Of a DNA stretch of 64,000 bases, positions 25,274 through 37,200 are shown piece by piece. The notes beneath the pieces are model-generated. The model was not told the DNA's origin. It saw nothing but the letters and a program-made list of their open reading frames with translations, and did no database searches. The position numbers and the translations under genes are program-made. This DNA is from Liolophura sinensis (lineage: Eukaryota > Mollusca > Polyplacophora > Chitonida > Chitonidae): the NCBI RefSeq assembly GCF_032854445.1, contig NC_088302.1, forward strand, positions 2,660,023 through 2,724,022. The letters run 5' to 3'. How positions within the stretch are numbered: the first letter of the stretch is position 1; every line of letters begins with the position of its first letter.

Positions 25274-28200
25274 CTGCGTGAAAAAAATAACATTGGTTTT
25301 TAAGTGTATGTGTGCTAGTAGATATTTCACAACAGAACCTCAAACAGTATGCAAATTGAGAGAGGTGTGATGCATATGGTGTTTATTCGGTATGAGTGTT
25401 TAAAAAGAATTAAATGGTTTACTGTAATTTAATACCTAAGAAATTGGAAAACTTATTCAGCTGTAACACATTTCAGACAAGGAACAAAACAGTTTTGTAA
25501 CACCTTAGAAAAAGCGGTAAAATTGTGAAACCAAAGAAATAAGAATATTTCTTTACAAGTCCGGTCTTTGAAAATCACTGGGGCTGTAATGTTAATGCGA
25601 AAGGTAAATATATTCCACACAACAAGGCTTTGGCATTTTGGAGACAGGAACACGTTTCATGCAACATTTTATGTTATTATTACGAAAACAATGATTCTAA
25701 TTTACATACTTACCGTTGAAGTAAAATGGAAACATCACTTGTATGCTAATTATTCTAATCTGATTTCTGTTTAACCCCTATTCAGGTAGTTCCCCACGTA
25801 CACATGTACGACGGCGGTTGAAAGCTACCTTAGCAATGAGACCACGGTCCGCTCCATTATTGGACGCGTTAGACGTGACCAACTAGAATTTATCTTGAAG
25901 CTTTCAAGGTATGAAATCGTTGCAGCAACTTCGTTCAGTCTGATCAATGGCCGAAAACACTCAACAAAACCGACTGAAATTAATAAGGATGACTGACCAG
26001 CCCTGAGTTGATCCCTTCAGAGTTTACCTATTAGCCTACTTACACCAGTTACAATTTATGGCAGGTAAAACGGTTGTTCTATATTGACAAGTTGGGAAGG
26101 TTATATGTATTAATAATACAGAATCAGCAGGTTGATTCTGTCAAAGTACTCAGTGTCCACTGACGGCAGTTTTTGTGGTAGGGGCCAGGCTTTACAGCCC
26201 GAAGTCCTCTGTTACTTTCTACATGTAGTCTACTGTCAAATCAACTGGCCCTCGTGCTTTGTTTGATTAATGTGTTCGATGTCCCACTGTATCACTCGTG
26301 CAAAGTTCGGCTAAAACCAGCCAATGTGAAAACAATACGAATATTTTATAAAAGCTTTTTTCTTGAGAGAGAAAAACAATATTCCGAGTTTTTTTTATCC
26401 CTGAGGTGATGTGATCTCACGGAGATTAATCACAGTAAAGCTCGCCAGTGCACAGCAGGGGCCGGGGTCAAAGAATGGGGAATAGTCAAGTGATTTATTG
26501 CAAGGCAAATCCAGCTCAGGTGCATAGTTTAAAGTAGGCTTCCTTAATTTGGTATTGCTTTCTACCTAAGACGTTCTCTAGATCTTCAAGCAGACGAATT
26601 ACTCATTGTCACAGTGCCTAGTTTGTAATTCATCAAGTGACGAGACACTGGTTCCTTAGTTCCTTTTTTTCGTATACTGTCAACGTGATAAGTTTCTCCA
26701 GTCAAAGGTCAACGGCTCTATGCTAGATACACTAAAGACTTAAGACACTTACACATGCGTAGAGTTCCTTTGATCTGCAGTAGCCATCACGTCCATGGTA
26801 ACTTTCCGAGATCTTCAGGCGTCCCATGGCAGTGTAATCTCTCCTGACGAGGACATTGACTAGAGCGAACTCCAGCAGGGAGGTGATGACGAACAAAAGA
26901 CAAGCAGACATCCACACGTCAAGGGCGGTGACGTAACTAACGCTGGGGAGCTTGTCCCTGACGCTAGAGAACTGCGTTGTCATGGTGAGCACGGTCAGCA
27001 AGCCAAGTGAGATTCTCGCGGGAACCGAGTCTACGTTGAGCCAGAACGAGATCCACGAGATAAGGACGACGGAAGCGCTGGGGAGGTACACCTGTGCACC
27101 GAAGTAGCCGAATTGCCTGGAGAGATGGAGTTCTGCCCGGATACAAGTGAAACTACCTGGACGACAAGAAACATAATAAAACAGTAATGTTTCTGAGACA
27201 CTTGAGTGATATTGATACAAGAAAGACATTACATGTGATACTGCACCAACTGTCTCTACTTCTGGTTCAACATCATTGTCACCATGTTCCTTATCGACCA
27301 CTGACCGTGTCTGCCAGTATCAGGCCGGTCTCGGTCACCACATTCCGAATCGGAATCTGTTTATCGCAGACCGGTCCTATCAATATGCATATACAGGCAT
27401 ACATATTGCTGCTTGACTATAGTCTATTTCTATCACTGAGTCGCCTATATTCAGTTGTCTGTTAAATCAGACATACTTGCTGCCAAAGTGGCCTTTAGTC
27501 AGTGACACGTAACAACACGATCTCTTCACATGGATGTGCTGGAAGTCTGTATTATTGCAAGGAAAATGAAGTTAAAACAATTTGTCTATTTCTTAATGTT
27601 AAAGTCCATAAGCTCGGTTTTGACGGCAAGAACCTATTACCTTGAGCGACGTTATAATTATTTTTAAAAACAGTGGCATGCTGGATCTTAAGCAGAATTC
27701 AACGTGATTTGTCGGAGAGTGACAACAGTTACCTACACCCCTATCGAATGTAAAGTGTAAACCCTGTTTCCGACACTGCCATATTTGAAATTGTTTACAC
27801 GTTTCAGAATAATATAAACTTAATAAATGAATTTTATTTTACCTCTTGTAGTACATGATCTCACGGCGGTGTGGATTTCAAGATGGATGTTAGGAAAATA
27901 AAGTCATGTACACTGTAATCTATTCGCAGACAGTACTGTAGGCTGTGTTACTGCGTGGGGTCTGTTCTAACCGCTCGTTCGAGCAGCAATTGTAAAACAA
28001 AATACTCTCCACGCCCACTGACCAGAATGCAACTTACTTCGGAAAATCATGACGTCATATGAGGCAATGAATTCTTTATGTCGAAACTAAGCTTATGGAG
28101 TTTCATATTATGAATAAGAAAAACAAAAGTCTCCTAACTGCATTTTCCTGGTAATAATATGGACCTTCATTATGACAATGTGTAGAGCTTAGGTTGTGAC

Positions 28201-31200
28201 GTGTCACTGGCTAAAGGCGATTATGGTAGCAATTATGGTAGTTGATTTTACACAGAGCCGAAAAAAGGCGACTCTCTAAAAGAAATAGACCATTGAAATA
28301 GAAGATACGAAAGCCTTTCAGCCAGAGTATATCGACACCGATCTGATTATTGGTCTTATTACACCGACACCGATCTGATTTTTGGTCTGTATCGTGTGGC
28401 TGAGTCCATATGCTTAGGAGTAGAAAGCTTGCCACCACAAACAGCAACGATGTACATCTGTGAAGTTTTCATTCCTAAGTTTTCCTTTCCGGACGATATC
28501 GAGAGCCTATTAACTGAGTCGGTTGGCGAAGATAGGATGATGTCGATGGGCCAGATACTTTCGTGTTAATTGTCACGTTCTAGTATTTATTAATCACAAA
28601 TAAGGTGATAGAAAGTAAGAATATTTTCTATGACACCTCCTTTGGTAGGCAATTTCAGTTTTCATGAGAAGCTTGTGGAACTATTTGTCAAAACGATAAT
28701 CACTGTGAAGCTTGTGGCTTAATACTGTCGACGGCATTGTTATAAAATTGTCTTTTGTTTCCAAGTGTGTATAGTGTTATAGAACCGTCTCCTCTCTCGA
28801 ATTGCGTGCGAAAAGTGTGCTTGGTCTCTAGGTGCGTGTGTTTTTATGAAATTGTCTTTTTCCTCCAAGTGCGTGTGGAACTTGTTTGAAACTTTGTTTG
28901 CAGAAATGTGTTCTTTCTTGAAATGCACGTGTCTAATGAATTGTCTCCTGTCCTTCAACTGTGTGAATTGTGTTACAGAATTGTCCCCTTTTCTAAGTGC
29001 ATTTGTGTTCTGTCATAGAAATGTCTCCAGTGTCTAAATGCGTCTGTAACGTGTTAAAGAGTTGTATCTTGTCTCTAAGCCCACGTGTAACGTGTTAAAA
29101 TTGTACCCTGTCTCTCAATACATGCATAACGTGTTAAACAATTGTCTCCAGTCTCTCGGTGCGTGTGTAGTGTATTGAAGAATTGTCTCTTGTCTCTAAG
29201 TGCGTGTGTATTGTGTCACATAATTCTCCCCAGTTTCCTCGTACCGATGGGACTGTGGCCAATTAGGCTTTACGCTAATGTACAATTTTACCACAGTGGC
29301 TGCCGCTCCTTAATGGATGATGTCAAAGCATGGATTTATGACAGATCCCTCATTAACTAGATGGAATTTGCTGCCGGGAGCGGGTTCAGCCATCAGACAC
29401 AGGTGCCTGAACTCCAGTGGATCTAATTGACATCATAAGAGGTGGAAGTTCTCAAACCTAGGTTACCTCGAGGCTTTCCCTAGAGCTCCAGTTACATCGC
29501 TGATTAGCAATTAGACAGCTCAGGTATTGCGTAATTAATGAACCAGAATTTTTTCTGTTTAATTCCTGCAAGTTTTACAGATGTCCCAAAACACCCTCAG
29601 TCTGCAAAGCGCCATCAGTCAAGTTATTCACCGACATGTGTTAGGCTACTCACTGACGTCATTCACAATACATCAATCATGATACTTACCGACATCAATC
29701 ATGATACTTACCGACATCAATCATGATAATTACCGACATCAATCATGATACTTACCGACATCAAGGGGGTCATCGCAGGTGGAGTTCTCGATCTTGACAA
29801 GTTTAAACTGCGGCAACTTTACGTTTCTGTTGCTTTTGATCGGCTCAAATTCCCTCCATTTAAATATCAGCTTGTCCGTGGTGAATGCGACTGAACAGAA
29901 ACCATATACATATTTTTGTATGATATTGTTAAAAGACTAACAAGTGATACAGTTCAGAATATTTGAAAAAATGTGTTTTGGAGAGATGGAAGGAAGATGA
30001 GGAATGGGAGAGTGAGCCGTTGAAGGTGAGAAGTGTCTGTTACACGCGATGGAAGGAAGAGGAAAAATGGGGAGTGAGGAGACAGAGGTGAGAAGTGTCT
30101 ATTACAGACGATGGAAGGAAGAGGAGGAAAGGGGAAGTGAGTAGACGGAGGTGAGAAGTGTCTAGTACAGACGATGGAAGGAAGAGGAGGAATGGGAGAG
30201 TAAGGAGACTGAGGTGAGAAGTGTCTATTACTGACGATGGAAGGAAGAGGAGGAATGGGGGAGTGAGGAGACGGAGGTGAGAAGTCTCTATTACACACGA
30301 TGGAAGGAAGGGGAAGAATGAGAAAGTGAGAAGGCGGAGGTGAGAAGTGTATATGACAGACGATGGCAGGAAGAGGAATGGGAGAAACAGGACTGTTTAT
30401 TGCAGACGGTGGAAGGAAGAGGAGGAATGGGGGAGTGAGGAGACGGAGGTGAGAAGTGTCTATGACAGACGATGGAAGGAAGGGGAAGAATGAGAAAGTG
30501 AGAAGGCGGAGGTGAGAAGTGTATATGACAGACGATGGCAGGAAGAGGAATGGGAGAAATAGGAGTGTTTATTGCAGACGGTGGAAGGAAGAGCAGGAAT
30601 GGGGGAGTGAGGAGACGGAGGTGAGAAATGTCTTATAGACGATGGAAGGAAGTGTGGGAATCGGAGACTGAGAAGACGGCGGTGAGAAGTATCTATGACA
30701 GACGATGGAAGGAAGAGGAAGAATGAGAAAGTGAGAAGGCGGAGGTGAGAAGTGTATATGACAGACGATGGCAGGAAGAGGAATGGGAGAAATAGGAGTG
30801 TTTATTGCAGACGGTGGAAGGAAGAGCAGGAATGGGGGAGTGAGGAGACAGAGGTGAGAAATGTCTTATAGACGATGGAAGGAAGTGTGGGAATCGGAGA
30901 CTGAGAAGACGGTGGTGAGAAGTATCTATGACAGACGATGGAAGGAAGAGGAAGAATGAGAAAGTGAGAAGGCGGAGGTGAGAAGTGTATATGACAGACG
31001 ATGGCAGGAAGAGGAATGGGAGAAATAGGAGTGTTTATTGCAGACGATGGAAGGAAGTGTGGGAATCGGAGACTGAGAAGACGGCGGTGAGAAGTATCTA
31101 TGAAAGACGATGGAAGGAAGAGGAAGAATGAGAAAGTGAGAAGGCGGAGGTGAGAAGTATCTATGACAGACGATGGAAGGAAGAGGAGGAATGGGAGAGT

Positions 31201-34200
31201 GAGGGGGCGCAGGTGAGAAGTATCTATGACAGACGATGGAAAGAAGAGGAGGAATGAGAGAGTGAGGGGTGCAGGTGAGAAGTATCTATGACAGACGATG
31301 GAAGGAAGAGGAGGAATGGGAGAGTGACGGGGCGCAGGTGAGAAGTATCTATGACAGACGATGGAAAGAAGAGGAGGAATGAGAGAATGAGGGGTGCAGG
31401 TGAGAAGTATCTATGACAGACGATGGAAGGAAGAGGAGGAATGGGAGAGTGATGGGGCGCAGGTGAGAAGTATCTATGACAGACGATGGAAGGAAGAGGA
31501 GGAATTGGAGAGTGAGGGGGCGGAGGAAGGAAGAGGAGGAATGGGAGAGTGAGGGGGCGGAGGAAGGAAGAGGAGGAATGGGAGAGTGATGGGGCGCAGG
31601 TGAGAAGTATCTATGACAGACGATGGAAGGAAGAGGAGGAATGGGAGAGTGAGGGGGCGCAGGTGAGAAGTATCTATGACAGACGATGGAAGGAAGAGGA
31701 TGAATGGGAGAGTGAGGGGGCGCAGGTGAGAAGTATCTATGACAGACGATGGAAGGAAGAGGAGGAATGGGAGAGTGAGGGGGCGGAGGAAGGAAGAGGA
31801 GGAATGGGAGAGTGAGGGGGCGGAGGAAGGAAGAGGAGGAATTCGAGAGTGAGGGGCGCAGGTGAGAAGTGTGTATTACAGACGATGGAAGGAAGAGGAG
31901 GAATGGGAGAGTGAGGGGGGCGGAGGAAGGAAGAGGAGGAATGGGAGAGTGATGGGGCGCAGGGGAGAAGTATCTATGACAGACGATGGAAGGAAGAGGA
32001 GGAATGGGAGAGTGAGGGGGCGGATGAAGGAAGAGGAGGAATGGGAGAGTGATGGGGCGGATGAAGGAAGAGGAGGAATTCGAGAGTGAGGGGGGCGGAG
32101 GAAGGAAGAGGAGGAATGGGAGAGTGATGGGGCGCAGGTGAGAAGTGTGTATTACAGACGATGGAAGGAAGAGGAGGAATGGGAGAGTGAGGGGCGGATG
32201 AAGGAAGAGGAGGAATGGGAGAGTGATGGGGCGGATGAAGGAAGAGGAGGAATGGGAGAGTGAGGGGGCGGAGGAAGGAAGAGGAGGAATTCGAGAGTGA
32301 GGGGCGCAGGTGAGAAGTGTGTATTACAGACGATGGAAGGAAGAGGAGGAATGGGAGAGTGAGGGGGCGCGGGTGAGAAGTGTCTATTACTGACGATGGG
32401 AGGAAGAGGAGGAATGGGAGAGTGAGGGGGCGCAGGTGAGAAGTGTCTATAACCCAAAAGCAGCTTGTGCATTAACAAGGAACTACTGTAGCGTGTCATA
32501 TTTTCCCTTACACAGTAGCCCTTCGACAAGAGCATTCCTTATGCAGTAGCCCTTCGACAAGAGCATTCCTTATGCAGTAGCTCTTCGACGGGACCATGCA
32601 TGTACGCGGTTAAATTTGACCATCTTAGCAGAGCCATTTTCTTGAATTTATAAGGAGGTTTTCACATAGTTTCAAGAAATTTCTTAAGTTTCATTCTGCA
32701 AATTTCTCAAATATGCATGTGACTCCTTGGTTAGTTAAAACAGACAAATAACCATTGTATAAAACCACACGTACAAACATCTTTCCATAATAACTTTTCT
32801 GATTATATTTTATAGTTACGTAAAATCATTTCAATATAAGCCTACTACGTGAAATAATTCTAATGTAAATTTAATTTGCTTTAAAGCAAACAATAAAGCT
32901 ATAAACTCTAACCGTATAAGCGGAAAAGCTGATAAATCACGTGAGCACCCTTAGGGCTAAGTGTTTTGTCAAGCATCAACATAAGAGTGATTCAAATTTT
33001 AAATTGCGCTTTTCCAAGAAAATAAATCTTAAAATAAATCTTAAAAAGACTAATTACATTTATTTCTTAGATGGTGGCATTTTGATTTTCGAACAGAACA
33101 CTCTTCTAAGTGCCGTTTTATGATTTAAATCTATAATTTACTAAGTTTATAATTTCGTCCGCATGGAGACGCATTAAGAGCTCATATCTGAGACAATATC
33201 ATTCACTCACTGTTAAACAGAAACCAAAGCAATCGGAAATCTGTTTTCGAAAAGCAATCGAAAAGCATAATCCAGCAGTTACAAATTTTTGTCCATGTAG
33301 TCCTCAATTATCACATTTTATTTATTTGATTGATGTTTGACGCCCTATTCAAAAATATTTCACTTATACGACGGCGTCCAGCACTATAGTGGGAGGAAAC
33401 CAGGCAAGGGCCGGGGGCAGAACACGACCTTCTGCAGGTTTTTTCAAGGCCTTCCCACGCACAGTCTACGTTATTTACAGACAGAAACAATTGTTCCTCG
33501 TTACTCTCTTGTTACACGTCACGTATTACACACATCGCATCAAATTTACAACAGATCCTTCTAGCTTTAAATGAGTATTGCAAAGGCCAAACAAGTGAAG
33601 ATCGGTAAAGACTTGAGAGCAACAATGAACCAGAGTTTTACAATACAACAGATGTAAAGCTGTTACAGATGTAACAGAAAGGGCTCATACTGTATCCTGT
33701 TTCTGACGACAAACTGGTAACGACTTTGAAGAGTGTTATTGAATTTCAGATGACATTGCTTCTGAGTAACAATCGTTAGGAAATGTTTTACTTATTTATT
33801 TGTTTACCTCTGACAAAGTCTGACCGCCATCGTGCGGGATAATGTACAATATGGCATATGGCGTTAAATATCAATCAAATAATCAAATTAAAGAACCAGC
33901 AAGAGTTTTATTCGATCCTGCGACCTCAATGTCAAGGCAACGATCAGTTGAAGCCCGATTAATATTTTAGCCTGCCAATTGTACATTTTCCATAATATTT
34001 GATGGTTGCCCCTGAATACGAAGGTGTTCGTCCGCTATTGTTGGTTTAATGTTTATTAAATTTTACCCAGGCAAACAAGTCAAACAACCCAGTAGAGTTT
34101 AAGTGCTAAGCAATGTCCTTTCCACATTGCCAAGATTGGCAAATGAGTTTCCTGTGATTCCCAATTGCCTTGTGTGCCACAAAAAATTGTCAGTAAAATA

Positions 34201-37200
34201 CCTCGATTATATAACAACTACATTGGCTAGGCAAACTCTGTGCTCGTGGGTCTCCGACGCCTGGAGCTCATGACAAAGAGCACTACAGGCTTCTTTATGA
34301 AATGAATTTCTAATCATATTAGTTTAGAAATTCTGTCTTTCATTCTGTTATAGTGGTAACCAAAAGGGGGCAATTTCAGAGAAATAATGGCAGGGTATCA
34401 CATTTCCAACATAAAAGTTTGTTTGTAATACAGCTAATATATTATAAGGAATCATTTTGATAAGAAAACAGGACTTGGGAGCGAACAACTACTCATAAAG
34501 TTAAGTTTGAAGCCCCTTTATATGGTATAAAATTTTCTACATTGATCAATAATTTAACACAAATTCTACTTTGAACGGAAATGAAGGATTGTCCGTTTGG
34601 TTTACACCGAGGCATGATGGCAGCCCACATGAAAACAACGCTCATACCTCTCACTACAGTATACCGACAGCTGTTCAATAGCCACATGGACCATTGACCT
34701 TAGTGCTAGGCCTGATATCTTACACTTGAAACCAAGAAAGGTTGCAACGTTACGGTTTGAGACATCAAAACAGTAGTGGAAAGAACGAGGCCCTGTGGTA
34801 AGATTCAACCACGAAGCCTACAAGCTACGGGTTCAACCCGATTCTTGGACAGGGAACTTTTGGATTCCCCTGCTTCCTCAGACCGAGAATAAGCGGTCAA
34901 CAACCCCCGTCAGAGATCATGGACAGTTTTACTTCCCTGGAATTTACGTCCACCTACATGGCGTGCAAGTCTGCACGCCGCAAAGTTACCAATGGTGGAA
35001 GCTTTACGCCGTACACTTCGCTCAATCTATCCATAAAATTGACCCACGTGGCGTAAGTGGAAAACTTTTAATATTAATAAATAAGGTTAAAAGACTAACA
35101 TCTGCATGTTAGCAATCGAACAAATAAGTCAACTTACAGCTGGCCATTTCAATGAAGCATATCTGAATATCCAAGGGATAGTATGTTAGGTCCATGGGAC
35201 AGCTGAACGTCATTGAAACACTGAAAAACACAGTGAAGAAACAGTTAAACACGCAATTTATCATGGCATGGTCTATCCTCTCAGTTACATAGTATTCTGC
35301 AAACACCTCGCATTCAAGTAAAATGGATACATATGAGTGGTCTCAAATAGACGACATGTTAGGGTGTAATTATTATTTGTTCTCGGAAGAGTGTTAACCG
35401 TGTCTAAATTTAACAACACAGAGTGGAACCATTTATACAAACATTCGGACGCGCCCTCGGTTTCTGTTTGAAGCTGCAACACAGACAGTGTAAATTTACG
35501 TAGAACAACTTGCTGTACTAAGTCTGTATTATGACAAGTATTTATCAATGCGTAAGTGCATTGAAAGACGGGGCCCAAGCAAATTTATAACGATATAACT
35601 GAATTAGTAGTGTGCGTAACTGTAATGATGGTTATATAACGTCATTGTAGTTACGCTCTGATGTAACTGGATTGTAGTTACATGTAGATATAACAGCATT
35701 CTACATGTAGTTACGTGCAGATATAATGGCACTGTAGACAACATGGAGATATGTGTAATTATCCTTGTAGTAGGGTGTAAACATTATATCATTGAGGTTA
35801 CGTGTGGATATAATATTATTGTAGTTGCGTGTACAGATAACATCATTGTAGTTACGTGTAGATATAACATCAATGAGCTTACGTGTGGACATAACATCAT
35901 TGAGGTTACGTGTAGATATAACATCATCGTAGTTACATATATGTGTAGATAGGCATCATCGTAGTTACATATATGTGTAGATATAACATCTTTGTAGTTA
36001 GGACACCATTGTAGTTACGTACAATACAACATTCCATACGCTTTCTGTAACGGGTTGTTCACCATCTAAATTGAAAGCACGGCTTGAACCTTGTCACTTA
36101 TGTACTAACTGATGTTGATATCTGCACAGTAAGACGCTTTTGATGTGCGCCGCAGATAAACTGACACTGACTTTACACTGGAACTACTACCGTCACCATT
36201 AACGGTGGTTACGTGCTTTGCTGTTCCGGTCTGTCTCTATGTACATCCCTTATCTTTAGGGTCAGTTTCATCTACAGATGTCACAGGCGTGTATATTATT
36301 GCAAATAGTTTCCCAGTCGATTCATTATCATCGTGTTATAACGTATCAAAATTATTTTCAAACTCACAACAATACGTAATATTTCAATGAACAATCGAAC
36401 CGGAAGAGATTCGCTGTTGTTTATAATTAACACGTATATTCTTAATCGATGAATGGTGAGAGAAATTTCTGCACGAAACACCTGCTGACATATTATGTTA
36501 AATATTCACGACACATTCGGAATTCGTACACAAGAGGAAAATTTCGCAAGAATCATGAAAAACACCCGAGAACTGTGACATTCCTCACAGTCCTGGAGAA
36601 GCTATGGCCAGTTAATATCTCGTCAGATGGTACATTATTGATATATTCCCTTCACCCACATATTAGTTATTCCAGCCGTAGAATACTTGGTCTTGGGCTA
36701 ATCTATGGCTCATGCTGGAGAAATACCATATTCACATCACATGACAGAATGTGGACGTTTGGAGCGACCTGCAATAAACCTTAGCGACACGCTCCTGTTA
36801 TAGTCAACCAACCTTTCTACCTGTTAATCCATAGCTGATGCTACAGGATATCCTGACAGGTTTCCTATTACAAGTGTGTGGTATGGCTTATTACCGCCGA
36901 TACATGTGTCCTACACGGTACACGTCTATTCAGTTCTGATCTATTTTTACCCTAGATATCCCGGATAAGCTTAATCCGCAGTGGAGCTGCCTGTCAGATA
37001 GATACAGGACAAACTGACCAGGCTAAAGTCCGCGGTAATGAGACGTGCCTTAATCCGACAAAATTCCACAAATTTATTACACAAATTAAACTTCGGAAAA
37101 ACGAAGTCATAATTGTCCAACATATTTTTTTCCAAGATGACATCGCATCCAGCATATGTAATTTCCACACAAATGGCAGTGGCTATACGGAACTTTTGAA

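Noticed and set aside
34795-35112. 105-codon plus frame antisense to the receptor intron
   Set aside because: No recognisable domain and no repeats. Its length is within what chance gives in 64 kb.
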